Assembly: GCF_020085105.1 (NCBI RefSeq)
Contig: NC_058052.1
Location: forward strand, 14,150,233-14,214,232
DNA length: 64,000 nucleotides
Direction: 5' to 3'
Origin: Siniperca chuatsi
Lineage: Eukaryota; Chordata; Actinopteri; Centrarchiformes; Sinipercidae
Positions 1-27,200 of this stretch are shown here, in pieces (positions within the stretch are counted from its first letter, which is position 1; every line of letters starts with the position of its first letter). The notes below the pieces were generated by a model, which saw only the letters and a program-made list of their open reading frames with translations, was not told the origin of the DNA and did not search any database. The position numbers and the translations under genes are program-made.

Positions 1-611
1 GTGATAGCATGTGACTAATAGCTGTAAAGCAATTACTTTATAAAAAAATATCTGTGTACTTTGTGTACTTTCTTTGGTGTTTTGGTCTACAACACACCTA
101 CTGCTTCTAACAACCTTTGTCTTGAAATGATAAAGATAAACCAAAGATTATTTGATCAAGACACCATAAACTTGATTTACTGATACTATAGGTCACTAGT
201 ATTCCTTGTTAAGTCATTTTGTCTGTTGTTTCAAAACACTTTTACTATTAAATATAGGTTTTCCAAGCCAACCTCTAGTATCTGTTCATAACTTCTCTTA
301 TGCTATTTGTTGTTTTCTCAAAACACCACGTTTGTTACAATTTACTAGAAATTATGTTCTTTTTTGCATGTTTTTAGTAATAAGTCAATTTTAAAAAATT
401 TACTTTTGGCTTGCAAGTACAGATACATCATTCCTCTATCTGGTAGGGATTATGTTATTTGATCTGACACTTACTGGCAAGCATAATGGAGCCAGATTTT
501 AGTTAAAATACTGTGTGATTACCAGGCCACCTTGCCATGTGTGTGCACTTTAATGCCCATAATTGCTGTCATGCACAGGTGTTTTTGCATACATGTATAT
601 CACATTGTCAG

Positions 612-9859
<9,248 letters not shown>

Positions 9860-10700
9860 GTGAAGCACAGATGAAAGTGGAAGAACTGACTGAACTGTGA
9901 TGCATATTTGAGTACTTTTCAGCTATGAGTCTGTAGAGTACGAGCCTACAATATCAAGCTATTTTTCATTACTTTTTGTTATGTTGTTGTTTTGTTGTTG
10001 TCCGTTACGTTGAAATTGACAAAAATATTTCGGCCACATTATTACAATTTGTTATGGAAGGACCCTATTGTAGGAAAGCCATTTTACTGTACAATAAACT
10101 ATTGGGTTAACTGACAAACTTGATTATCAGTTAATTATCCGTTAACTAAGTCTCACAGGGACAGTCCGTTGCAATGTATAATTTGTTTCAGCTGCAATGT
10201 GAATCAGTTTGGCTTTTTTTGCTTTCAAGCGTTATTGCAATTGCTTCTGTTTCTGTTCATCGTTGTTTGTACCTGGTTATACTTGAATGCACTTGTTTTG
10301 TCTTTGCCTGAAAGTTAAAACTGTATTACCTCGGGTAATGATTTGCTCAGAGATATGTGTTGTTTGCTTTCAAAATTTGTACCTTAACAGTCTCACTTGT
10401 GTCCGATTTTGTAATATGCTTCTATGAAATATAATAGGGGAATAGTGTGTCATTTTGTAAATATGACCAAATCACCATAGGTTTTGGTAGATTTTGTAAT
10501 GACTTACTTTTACTATATACAAATATAGTGTGGGTGGGGGACTTCAAACTAATATTCAAATGACCTACCTCCAATTATTTGTGAAAAATTGGCGAAAAGA
10601 TTTCTGTAGCTGCCATGTTTTATAAAAAAAAAATAAAAAGCTGGTGTTGCACTTTCTTGCATATATTGTGTGCAATAAACCTCTGCAACTGTTTTTCCCT
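9860..10700 (+). other. ercc6: ercc6 3' UTR with two AATAAA signals
   Basis: AT-rich non-coding sequence follows the ercc6 stop. A first AATAAA is at 10093-10098. A second, in a more typical poly(A)-site setting, is at 10674-10679 and is followed by a T-rich stretch. The distal one is the likelier main end, giving a 3' UTR of about 0.84 kb. No ORF of note was seen. Confidence 0.6.
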
Positions 10701-11289
10701 TGGTTCTTTGACCTCTAGATAATATTAAAGTAAAGGAAGACCTATTAAATTAGTCCGAAACAACGGAAAAACTAATTGTATTTAAAGTAGAGGATCAGCC
10801 CATAAACAGGTAACGTAGCGAAAAACGGAAAGTTTTTGGCCTGTTTTTCCCAGTTTATGGTAAATTTCCATATTTACCACAATAATGGTTGTAGATATGC
10901 AATTGTTGACATGATTTGATATATCAAATTTGATATAATTTAAGGTCGCTGTCCTAGAACTCATTACGGAGTTTTACTTGAGTGTGGAAGTGTGGTGCTG
11001 ACCAAGGTCCTGAAATGTAGTCCGGTAGATAACTAGGAATCATGTAAACATGGGACCCATAATCTGCAAAACCTAGTTAAAGTGAACTTGTGAAATTGTT
11101 TCTAACCAACGACGATGAGAGTGTAATTTCATTTAGCCATTTAAGCAATCATCAGAGGATGGATAGGAAAGGCGCTGACAGGAAGCAGATACACACATCA
11201 GGCCTGCAGTCTTGTCAGAGTTGTCTAGACCAAATATTGGGATAAAGTTATCAGCCGTTATTTGATTTCAATTTTCTCCACGCACCTCG

Positions 11290-11520
11290 CCGAGGTCATA
11301 ATAACAACTTTATTTTCAGTGGTGCATAAATTAATTACGCGCATTTAATAACTAAAATATCATTATATTCCCCCTTTAATAACATAAACGCTGCACGCCA
11401 GGGAAACCCTTAATAGCGCGGGGCCCTGTAACTGGCCATTATCCGCCTGTAATGATATTACAGAACCAATTACGCGCCATTAGAAGGGATTTTCTGCACT
11501 TTATGTGGTTTAGTCCAATC
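11290..11520. promoter_or_regulatory. Candidate conserved enhancer upstream of drgx
   Basis: The block has many homeodomain-type TAAT/ATTA cores and two copies of the 10-mer AATTACGCGC, at 11333-11342 and 11468-11477. Proximity to the drgx 5' end suggests a role in drgx control, but this is inference from composition and position only. Confidence 0.4.
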
Positions 11521-12013
11521 CCGCACTCCTCTTCTAAATTTCAGCTGCTTCTCGAAGCCTCATTTTGCCTCCACCTCAGAGACGCATGGCGTCTGCGCTC
11601 TGCCGTCCCAGATGCGCTTTAAAACTAATTGAAAGGGTCCCGCAGCAGATCATTTATCTGAGGAAGCGAAATAAATCGCAGGACCCCTTGCTGTGAACAA
11701 AATCAAAAATTTGGCCTTGTGAGTGTTCTACATGCGCAACCCCTTGTAAAGTGGACCCCCTAACACACCCTGACGAGCAATTAACCCACCCGACAGTCAA
11801 TCTAAAACCCAAAAGCAGTCATCCTCCTTTTTTTAATATATGAAAGAACCAAATAAAAAGTGCAGCGGGTATGTGTGCATGTTTATGGTTAGGGAATATG
11901 CTTGACTCTGGAATAACAATCACTTGTGATGAATTTTTTTGGCACCAGAGCAGAGCTGCCGTTACCCTGGGTATATCTCCCCTCTCCCTCCCTCTCTCTT
12001 TCTGTCTTTCTCT

Positions 12014-12014
<1 letters not shown>

Positions 12015-12058
<44 letters not shown>
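12015..12058. repeat. (AC)22 microsatellite
   Basis: A pure AC run about 510 bases upstream of the drgx start codon, bordered by CT-rich sequence. Confidence 0.95.
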
Positions 12059-12059
<1 letters not shown>

Positions 12060-12180
12060 AGGGGTTGGGGGTGAGAGAGACAAAGCCGTGATAATCCGAT
12101 TAGGACCAATTAGGCGTGAGATTCTGCGACACTAGCTGAAAGCCTTAACACTCTGTAGACAGTTATACAGTCATAGAGAC

Positions 12181-12214
12181 ATCTGGACACTCCCAGAGAG
12201 AGACAGAGCGAGAG

Positions 12215-12247
<33 letters not shown>

Positions 12248-12314
12248 AGAGAGAGCGAGAGAGAGAAAGAGAGAGAGAAGGAGGGAGGGAGAGGGAGATC
12301 TGGACACTCCCAGA
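12181..12314. repeat. TG/GA microsatellite flanked by a 17-bp direct repeat
   Basis: A (TG)15 run (12216-12245) and a GA-rich run (12246-12296) lie between two identical copies of ATCTGGACACTCCCAGA at 12181-12197 and 12298-12314. The position just upstream of drgx exon 1 suggests promoter or leader sequence. Confidence 0.85.
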
Positions 12315-12568
12315 CAGAGAGTCAGAGAGTCAGAGGAAGTGCAGCAGCTACCTCTCTCCAGAGCGGGAAGTCACTCACATCAGCATCCTCACCGCAGGTA
12401 CGACGCTCTCTCACATCTACTCCCGCACGCTGCCATCTCTTCTTAGGACGATTTAATTTGTTGAATTTTCCACCATAGATGTGAAGCAGCTGTAGCCGAT
12501 CCGAGGCGTTGGGCTGAAACTTTTGTCTCTGTTCCAGGTTCAGTTTCGCAGCCCAGAGACGCGCCAGG

Positions 12569-17116
<4,548 letters not shown>

Positions 17117-18060
17117 AGCGCTGGACATAAACGTGTACTGATACTCTAAATCTGTGTGATCGTGCCTGTTATTACTACTCTACTCTGGTCCTATGAGCAA
17201 CTAAGCACAACTACTGACTGACTCCAGAAACAGCCTGGGAAAGACTTTACTGAAATCACAATGTATGGATGCAAACATTAAAATACTTATTTGACAGTAA
17301 ATTATTATTGTTTGTGAGAAATGCTGAATATTTGGGGCCTTGTTATCCCCACAGAAGCACAAGTGTGGTTTTGGATCTATATATGTCTTCATGCACTCTT
17401 GGACTCTATTTGATGGACTAACATAGATACAACATGTGTGCAACAAAGACCTATTTGATAATGTGAATTTAAGTAATCTTGAAACAGCTCCTCTCATTTT
17501 CATAAAGAGGACAGATGCTTACATTGTGAATGTTAATGCATGTAAACTGTGTAGAACTGATGGCAGGACAGTGAGGATTTTGGCAATATGTTTATGATAT
17601 CAGGTCAGTAATGGGCTCAAACAATCTCTCATTCTTTTGATTTTAAAGTGAAAGTGCACTTTAATATTAATCAGCCATTTTCAGTGTAAATGTGTACATG
17701 TGCCAGAATACAGTATGTTCATGTGTGAACCCCAGGCGGTCTGTAGCAGAACCAGTGACAGAGCAGTGGTTGTCCCTTCCACTCTGTTAGCACATCTGTA
17801 GCGTCAGCAGACAGGGAACACACAAGTCCTGTTGTGACATGTTCTTTAAAACAATTAAAGATGTAGTCGCTCATGTTCCTCTCCTGTTGCCTCTCGCTCC
17901 GGCCATCTGTTCTGATACATTATTTATCAGTTTCCCTTAAAGCCGGGAGAGGAGAGCAATTGTGACTCTTATTATTTATTTACTTTTAGGAACGCTCACC
18001 CTCTTCCTTTTTCTCTTCCTCTCTCTTCCTCTTTTTAATAAACCCCATTAAACATGATAT
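17117..18060 (+). other. drgx: drgx 3' UTR and proximal downstream sequence
   Basis: No ORF of note. Candidate poly(A) signals include AATAAA at 18038-18043, with ATTAAA-like hexamers earlier. The transcript end cannot be fixed. Sequence from about 17840 to 18000 is TTAT-rich with few simple repeats and could be regulatory. Confidence 0.4.
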
Positions 18061-21000
18061 ATGCTATTTATTAATGTTGAATTTACATTTTAAAAAGTAT
18101 CATCTCTCATCACCTCAGGGCTCTTCACACAGTAGTTCATCACAGGCAATACATGTGTTGATTTATTATTCCTAAATATCTCTCCTCACTAGAATGACTC
18201 TTGAATAAAGGATCAGTTGATCAGATTGAGAATACTTAACCGCGGAGCACACAACCAGTAGTTGGGCTGATTCAATTTGCGTCCTTGAGGATTTTCAGGA
18301 AATTACTTTTGATAGTCAATAACACAATTAAGTAAACTACACACACATTATCATGAATAATTGATAAGAAATTATGTATTACCATGAAGTACTGGTTCAA
18401 TAATTGATGAGGCGACACCCTGATGACACAGAAGAGGGAGATAATGTCAGAAGTCGTGCCAGGTTGTACACAGAGTACAGAGCACTCACATCCTCTTTTT
18501 TTTTTTACACCATTATGTGTGCATGTTGTAAATACCCTACAAATATTCCAATAAAGTGACGCTTTCACTGACTATGAGTCACACTCTTGTGACATTAACA
18601 CTTTTTAAGATTTGATGGGATTTGTATTTTATTGGAATACCATATTTCCTGACAAAAAACCAACACCAGCCATACAAATAAATTGCCACTTTTGAGACAG
18701 AAATATCTAAATGCAGTCAAAATAAAGTCAGGACCTATTATGGCCTATTTTTATTTATTTGGTATAATATTATAGACCTGTTGTATAGCAGGTACTGTAT
18801 CTTTCCATGCCCCAAATAATATTACCAAAAACATCATGTCCTAATATAATGATTTTGCTTTAAGTGTATGAGAGAGCTCCAGAGCAAAGATGTTAAGCCC
18901 CCTGACATGGCAGCTAATGATAACACAATATCCTTATACAAATCATCTCCTTTTCCAAAAATGTACCAATATGGACGACGGAATCCAGCCAACTCATACA
19001 AAAGACGTGAAAAACACATTCGATCTCTCCAAAATTGAATACAGTAGTTGTGGAATTTAATCATTAGCCAAAACAAAGGATGCTGAAGTTATAATGACTC
19101 CGATCATCATTAAGTTCTGCATGGTGCCCATAATTCACTGCTTTAATATTTGATAAACAAGTCAAGTTGGTGTTGACATTCAGCTGTGCATGTGGCATCA
19201 TTGATAATTTTCTGTTACCTAAAAAAAGTCCTGAAGCGGTTTTGTAGAGCATTGTTATATCAAATTAGCTGGAGAGCAGCCAGAAAAGCAGACAAACATG
19301 GTGAATATGGGGGACAACAGTTGAACTCTGTTCTTACAGTGCAGTTAATGGGCTTCTTTTGTTGCAGTAATGAAATATTTTGCAGGGATGTGGGGAAATA
19401 TGTCCTGAAACAGGGAGACGTGCACATGCAACCATCCACAGACAATATAAGGCACACAAAAAGAGACAGTATGCTCAAGAAAGACTGACACATACATACA
19501 ATTATTTTGCTTGACATTGGGTGCAACACCTAAATTTTACTATTCAAGATTCCAAAGTCAGACATGAAGTGCATTCGAGGCTGGTCCACTAAGGGGCCAA
19601 AAAACCCCACTACAGTATAATCTCTGCAACAGAGCTGATCAATAACCCAATCAATTAGAATCAATTAAGCTAATCTCTGAATGGACATAATACAAACAAA
19701 GCATATCTTAATGCAGCAAGTAATGTGCCTGTCTGCTGTCTGCCACATAACCACAGCTCCGCTCTCCTTACTCAGCACAGTGAAGAGCATCCTCAGCATT
19801 TGTGATCAATGCTTACAGTCCTCAAAAGTAACTATGTTGAAGCAAAGTTGGAGAGCTGCACTGTGCAAAAACTCATACTGTATGTATCAAAAAAGTCAAA
19901 AAATAACAGTACAGACCAAATGGAATTGGATGTCTGTTTTTAATTTGTCCACTAGAGGGATTTAGTGAGCAGGAAGCTTGTCCAGACTCTTCATAGGCTT
20001 CATTTCAAACTTCAGTGGGAAAATTGAGCATTTTGGATAAACACACTGAGTCATTTTTGCTGAGGGAAATTTTTTGTAAATAGAATTTTATTAATCAAAA
20101 CAAATTTTTACCAAGTGCTGCGTATTGAAGGCCCAAGTAGCAAAACAAGGTGATAAAGCAGCAAGTTGCAAATTCTGGACGAGGATGTGTAAGAAATCTA
20201 GAGATGGATGTTTCTGATGGAAAAGAATCCAGTGTGGAGAGGAAAGTGGTGGATGAGAAGGGCGTGTCGGTGGAGGTGGTTGTTTAGACGGGAGGAAAGA
20301 GATTAGTTAAAAAGGGATTACCTCAGCCTTTCCCAAAGTTTAGTGAGTGTATGCGAAACCCTCTGTGTATATGTGTGTGTGTGTGCATATGTGGAGGAGT
20401 GCGTCTCCATTAAGGCCCATGTGTGTGTGTCCATCATCCCGCCAGGCTGGCCCTGCACCCGCCAAGAATCCCAGGAAACTATCTGCTACAGCAATCTCCT
20501 ATTATAGCAGCGGGCTGTAGAAGGGGAGGGAGAGAGGGAGGTACAGTTCCTCCTCTTCCTCTGCCTTATGGCCTTTTCTGCTGGGGGTTGAGTGAGGCTG
20601 TAGCCAGGGAGATTAGACTTCCATAGTTTAAGTGCTGCAATAAGTGAGTGTAAAATGCATGTTGAAACGAACCTCTCAGATACTGTTTGTGGTATTAAAT
20701 GAAAAACCTCTGTGAAAGGAAATTAATGAGAAAATGTAATAAATCTGCTAAAAACGTTTCTGTTATATGGCCTTATATTCAATAGAAACCTTCATTCAAG
20801 TTTATGGTGATGATAGCAGGTGGGTGGTGACATAGAGCCACTTGTTGACACTCCATATAGTGCTTGTCAGTTCTGTTCAGCGAAGACGGTAGCACTCCAG
20901 TGTGAGCCAGTTGAGTTATTTATGTCTCCCAAAGGGGCACCCAAACTACTGCCCCCACCAACTCACCTACCCAACACCCACAATAATAACAAATCTTCAG

Positions 21001-23816
21001 GAAATTAGGTTTTTCTCCTGGTTTAGACCCCACAACCTCCTCAGCCAGTTGTAACACTTTCCCAGTTAGTGACAGTTAGCTCTAGCTGCTAATGGCCAAC
21101 AGTTAGCTGTCCAGATTTATAAATAGTAGAGAGGCTGTTTGTTTCATCCGTCTGACACTCGACACCAAAGGATCTCACAGATCCGCATGCTAGCTCAAGC
21201 CCTCATTCTGTCCCCAATGGTGGACACTCTCTCTGGGACAACTCCTCTATTTCTGTCTGGTTTCCAGCCCCTAGTCCCGCTGCCTGCCTCTGGTCAGATG
21301 CTCAAAGTGACTGTGGACTATATAGAGGTTTTCGCTTTGGATTGTTGTCAATAGAAAGTGGCAGAGCTGCCAGAGAGGGCTTTTGTGAGGTGACAGGGCA
21401 GGTTCAGATCAGCAAGGCCTTTTTGGGGGGACGGAGTGAGGAGTTTACAATAAGGCCCAAATTATGGATTATAAAACTGGAAGGTAAGACACGAGCTCAC
21501 TTCTTGTTCATGTTGAAAGAGGGACACTTAAAAATAATATATAAAAAGCCTCTGAGAAAAGTTAAAACAATAGATATACTCGACCTTCCACACATGCATG
21601 CATTCTCATTTTCAATGAGATTAATTTTAAAAGTGGGCATTTTCATGCAGATAAATAAATGTTCCCCGCTTTAATCTCCAAAAGAAAATATACATTCAGT
21701 TACTAAAGGTATTGACAGAATTTTATTTTATTCCACAGGCAGCTGCTGATGTTTATAAACATTTGGTCATATCCTTTCTGCTCTCAGAAGTGACAGATTT
21801 GCTGCTGTTCAGTCCATTTGGACCACCTGTGAAAATGAGGCCTATTTGGTGTCAGGTTTTAGAGTTGGAGGCCCGTCTGGACAAAAATAAACCTGTCACA
21901 TGCAAGAATGAACAAAAATCACACTGACAGTTTGATATGAGATTACTGCTGAAAAAAAGGGCTCAAATTAGGGAGCGTTACCGCAACTGCATGGTTTTTA
22001 ATGCTTCTTTCCCGATGTATGTGTGTTTCTCTACTGAACAGAATGTGTTGTTTGGGTAGAGATAATGACATGACAAATGACAATGACAAAAGTTAGAGAT
22101 GTTGTGTCTTCTTTTGAATATTTTCTTAATGCTTGAAAGAAGATGCTTAAAGTGAGTGTGACTATAAAATACGTGGCCTCACCAAAGTTGCTGCTTAAGG
22201 ACAGAGTTGTTGCATGTGATTTTTAAACTTCCCTATATTTCTGCACCAGTTTTATTTGATAGTCACTGAGCCGGGCAGTACAGCAGTCTGGTGTGTAGCT
22301 GATCTGTAGATGCGTATGAGATGGATAGCCTCCAGGTCAGAAGATATTAATGAACTACTGGATATTCTGAGCAAGGTGACGGCTGCCGGGCAGCTGCAGT
22401 AAATTTAACCAGAACATACCCATGACGTTACCTTGTTGCCTCTAAATGTACAAACATTTTATTTAAAAAGCACAGTACAAGAGAGGGAGTATGTGATAAG
22501 AAAGCTATAAGATGGCTTTCTCCCCAGGTTGGAAGAAAGAAATTACTGAGATGTTGAGCATTGCTTTTAACTATTATGCTTATTGTTTAAGTATGTTTTG
22601 CATTATATCCTATATAACATTTTAGATTCAGTTTATTACGAGTACAGTTTTGAAGGCCCTCCACAAGCAATGCACAACACCCATCTTAATGGTGATAAGA
22701 GTGACAAAGCTAGCAAATGTAAATGTGTAAACACATACAAATATGTCACAGCACTCACCCATGGCCTTGGCTATTTCAGATTTACAGATCAGAAAACACT
22801 GATTTTATTTATGAAAAAGGATCTGCACTGAAAGCACCACTAACTCCCCTCTAATTGGTTTATGCTTTATACACTTTTTATTTTGTAAATTGGTCATTTT
22901 GGTAATGTTTTTAAGCAGTCTACATTTGTTTTTTTAATAACTTAACTGTCACATTAAAACATTTTTCTGAGGACAGATTATGCATTTGCACCAGCAATAA
23001 ACTTTCTAATTTTACCACTGAAATCTCAATTCTCAATCAGCATTTCTATTTTAGGATATTGTAATCCACTTTACACCTGCTCTCTCCGTACTGTAGTAAA
23101 TAATGTAATGTTACAGTTCACTAGTCCTAACCAGACTTTTTGACTCTTTCACTCAAAGAGAAACAGCTTGATGGAAGTCTAACCTGCTGGTCTAACTTGT
23201 CTAACCTCTTATGTTAAGTTATTGTACAGCACTTTGGTCAACTTTGGTTGCTTTATAAATAAACTTGATTTTATTTTATTTGATTATCAACATTAACACA
23301 TTGATAATGTGAAATTATGTGTTAGTTAGTTCCAACCTCTGGTTATTGTAATGTAAATATCTAGCTTTTAATCCAAAGACGCCAAGAAATGTGTGTTTGT
23401 GTGTGTGTATGTGTGTGCCCATCTAAGTTTGTATGGATGCGTCCTGCTGTACCAAAATAACTCACGTGAGGCTGTCTTTACTGTGCCTAGCAACAGTGTA
23501 GTTTTATTCACAACATGTCTCTGAAGGTCACAATGATTGAGTAGAAGGATTTACAGGGCTGTTCAGATCCACATGCAGTACATTGCTGCTTAATGCAAAG
23601 GAAAAAAGCTTCTTATCAAGGCCAGCTATCATAAAGTAAGCACCACAACAAATGAGTTACAGTTTTTGAAATGATCTAACATGAGAGAAAACATTTTGTA
23701 TATCTTAGGCTTTGAATCAAGGTTGAAATACATCACACACATTTTTATTTTAAGATGAATGGTTATGTAAGTGCCAGTGAGGTCCAGGTTAATTCTCCTT
23801 TCTTTTTTTCCTGTAG
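18061..23816. other. drgx-cefip intergenic region, no gene seen
   Basis: A 5.8-kb stretch without recognisable coding exons. It holds short GT runs near 20370 and 23398, AT-rich sequence with scattered ATTA cores, and near 23220-23285 what looks like the 3' tail of a teleost dispersed element. ORFs of 60-110 codons here have no recognisable motif and no splice context. Confidence 0.6.
23220..23285. repeat. Tail of a teleost-type dispersed repeat
   Basis: The sequence GTACAGCACTTTGGTC followed by a CTTTATAAATAAA stretch and a short T-rich tandem tail resembles the 3' ends of common fish interspersed repeats. Assignment is from memory; the family is not known. Confidence 0.4.
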
Positions 23817-24026
23817 GAAAACAACAAATTCCAGGATTGTTTTGGGCAGAGGCCATCTAAAAGGCACAATGTCTTAGGAGCTACTGGCTGTACAAAATCC
23901 TCACTGGGGGCCCAAACCCTGGGTCCTGTAGCTTCCGCAGCAGGCAGAGGGTATCATTTTGCGGTCTGCGTTTGCATGAATGACTGAACAACTGTGGACA
24001 GAGCTCTTTGTTAGCGAGCCTTCATC
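23817..24026 (+). promoter_or_regulatory. cefip: cefip 5' leader exon portion with upstream ORFs
   Basis: A pyrimidine-rich acceptor (CTTTCTTTTTTTCCTGTAG) ends at 23816, so the coding exon probably starts at 23817 with 210 bases of leader. The leader has three short upstream ORFs: 23869-23877, 23976-23987 and 23980-24030. The last ends with TGA overlapping the main ATG as ATGA. Confidence 0.65.
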
Positions 24027-24206
24027 ATGACCTCAGTTGAGAAGCGCCGCTCAGGCCGAAAGAGTGGCGGGCATCGAAAGCACAGCGATGGAGGCTACAG
24101 CGACACCTCCAGTGGTGGGTCCTTTCTGGATGAAACTGACCGTGAGGTCAGCAATCTGACAGATCGAGCATTCAGGAGTCTCTGCATTGGAGATGAGGCT
24201 GTTTAT
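24027..24206 (+). other. cefip: CEFIP conserved N-terminal block
   Basis: Residues 1-60 start with a basic, Ser/Gly-rich lead, followed by the family signature FLDETDREVSNLTDRAFRSL. This is the strongest single match to human C10orf71 that I recall. Confidence 0.85.
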
Positions 24207-27200
24207 AATGACTCAGACGTCTGTTCGTCTTCACCCTGCACCCAGAGAGAGAGGCAACTGGCCTTTAGCCAGAGTGGCCAGGACAGAGAAGACAGAGAGA
24301 GGGAGGAACTTAAGAGAGTTGCACATGAGAGCTTCAGCCTTAGTGTGCAGCAGTATGGACAGGACTGGATCCATGGAGGAATGTATGGGGCTGAGATCCA
24401 CAGAGATCCACAGTGGGAGGTTTATGGGGAAAGGACACAGGGAAGAGTTTCTGCTACATTCCAGCACTCCTTTGTGGAAACCTCTCAACAGGAGGAAGAG
24501 CAGCTGTCCTTCCTCAGCAATGGACCCACAGAATTTAGTTCACAGCAACACAGAAGTCGCTCCAGAGTTTCCTCTCTCATCAGAGCTTTTAACTCTGAGG
24601 GACACAGGGATGGAGCAGGGATGGATGGTAAACTCAAAGAGTGGAATGATGAGACAAGCTGGGACAAATCAGCTCTGATGAGCATCCAAAGAGAACTTTC
24701 TGAATTCTCTACATCATACCAGCAAAACTTTAACAGTGGTCATTTCCCCTCAGCTAGCCCATTCTCATCCCGAGACACCAACTTCTACTCCTCTGAAGGA
24801 GCAGCAGTGGCTCACATGAATTCTGCATCCTCTTTTATGAGATCTTCCCACAGTAAACACAGCATGTCCGCGCAGGTCAACTGTAATTCTAACTTCTTTA
24901 TACACAGTGAGTTTAGTCCCTTCAAGGTATGGAGGGACCATAACAGGTTTCCCTTCCAACAAGGAGAAATCTCAGGGTTTATGCACTGTTCAGAGTTCCC
25001 TAAATGGTATGATACACCAATGTACAAAGAGCTTTCACTGGAGGCCCAACCACAGGGTCCTTATAGGTTCGAGGAGAGGGGTATTAGACACCCAAGGAAT
25101 AACTTGCCACCAGTGGTTCCTTCCACCCCTCCACGCTCCACCTCAACATCCACAATGCTGCAGAAAGCTTTGGCCGTGGAGAAACGGTGTGAGTCAGAGT
25201 TGGCAGGTCATTACCCCAATAGGAAGTGGACACAGAGCCTGGGAAATAACAGGCTCCCTTCCCAACGCCCATCAACTGCATCACCTACCATCGAGATGTC
25301 TCGGCGTGTCCAGGACACCATCAGCTCTGTCAAAGCCCTCCAGCAAAAAATCAAAATGACAACAGAGAAAAATATTGCAACAGGGATGACATCAAATCGA
25401 CAAGCAGTACTTTGTAGCAATGATAATTTAATTCCCTTTGGAGACAGTGCAACAGTGGCATCAAATGTTGTCAGCAGTAACACAAGCACAACTCCCTTCA
25501 ACATCAGCCAGTTGCTCACACCTTTAGTCCATGCACATCAAGAAAAAGAGACATCAAAAGTCCAGCAGTATGCAGTTTCCCCTCAACCTCTGGAACATCC
25601 TCCAGTGCGAGCTGAAAGTAGGGGAGCCACTCCTGATGTTCGGATGTCCAGCTACAAATCCAGAGCCACAAGCCTACTTTTTAATCTCAAAGACAACAGG
25701 AAAAGAGTAAAAAGCACCTACAGTCCTACCAAATTTAAAGGCTTGGAGACACTGGAGAAGAACAAACAACCCTCTATCCAGGAGCCTAGAGACACGGTGA
25801 TAGAGATCCCTGATTTTCCAGATCCAGACATTCAATTACCCCAGGTAGAAGAATCCAGCAGGACAATTGCTGACTCACATCAATATATAAACCAGTATCA
25901 CAGGCCTGGATTGTCACTTACAACACAAAATTCTCAGCCTGCAACAGCACATACAGGTCAATATTCAGAATACACTTACCAGACAGCTCAGATGCAAGGG
26001 GAGATGGTTCATCACTCTGGGTTCACTGGCTTCATACCTGAAAATTACACTAGCAATCAGCTGACTAATGGACAGAATCTCCATGAAAACTTATCGTCAT
26101 TTACTCCCTATAAGCAAGGCATGATAGATGTAGAAACTCTGGGAGCAGATATATATAGACTGAAACCATCTTATAAAGCTACAGAAACGTCATGGCTAAA
26201 TGCTGACAACAATCAAAGCAGAGAATATTTAATAAGTAAGGCAAATACTGAGCAACATTTTAATGAAACAATAGGAAGGGAATTCACAAAGGTGGATAGA
26301 TATCAGCAGCTCAAAGACAACAAACATGAAAACAATAATGTGTCCACACAGGATAGGTGGAGACAGACAAACAGCCAAGACACAGAAAATCTCAGTCTGA
26401 AAGCAGCGATCTCTCCATGGAAACAAGAGATAACTGCTTTAATGGAAAAAGACCAACATGCACATGTTGGTCACAATTTACCAAGAGACAAATACAGAGG
26501 AGAAAATCAGCAAAGTATAAATAAAGAACTTGAGAAAATAGAGTTGAGGGAGAGTTTTTGTGCTGGAACATCTTTGCATAAAAAGGCTGGGTTGGTCAGT
26601 CCTAACATTTCAAACCAACTGCCGCAATATGCTCCATTTAGTAATGACACTGAAGAAAATCCAGCATATTATGGACAACAGCAACCCGAAGCATTTAAGG
26701 ACAAATATGCACTTCAGAAGTATTACGGACACAATAAGGCAAATGAAATTAAAGATAATTATTTGACACAGAATTATAACAGATATACTGATCAAGAATA
26801 CAGAAACCAACAAACCTTTAATTCGAATAAAGACAAAACTATGCTCACACAAGAAACTGGTCAGAGAAAACAATATATGCCAATTCCAAAGGGGCATGAA
26901 ATGCAAAGTCTCCAGCCAATAGAAGGTAAACCACAGTTTGAACATAATATGCAGAAAAATTCATTATCGAACCATGACAATGCATCTGCCCTCACAATGG
27001 CAAACTGGATAAAAGATAAACAGTGTGATGAGGTCATGGCTGAACAGGCCATGGCAGAACATATAAAAGCCCAACACGCCCAAGCACAGCTGGCAAAGCC
27101 TCAGCACTGGGTTCAAGTGGAGCAGCCCAAAGCGGAGTCGGCTAGGTTAATTTTAGCAGGGCAGACTGGTTCAGAGAAAGTCAAAGCAGAACAGGCCAAA

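Larger units (their letters stand above)
10700..12180. other. ercc6-drgx intergenic region with candidate regulatory block
   Basis: No coding exon was seen. From about 11290 to 11700 the sequence is dense in TAAT/ATTA cores with interspersed GC-rich motifs, unlike the AT-rich sequence around it. It looks like conserved non-coding regulatory DNA upstream of drgx. An (AC)22 microsatellite lies at 12015-12058. Confidence 0.6.

Noticed and set aside
1-611. Possible further upstream ercc6 exon or a PGBD3-type transposon insertion
   Set aside because: No sequence resembling the preceding ERCC6 exon or a piggyBac transposase was found. The primate PGBD3 insertion lies in an intron likely to be outside this window.
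20204-20287. 27-codon acidic micro-ORF (starts MDVSDGKESSVERK)
   Set aside because: The composition looks protein-like, but it is too short and has no splice, promoter or homology support.
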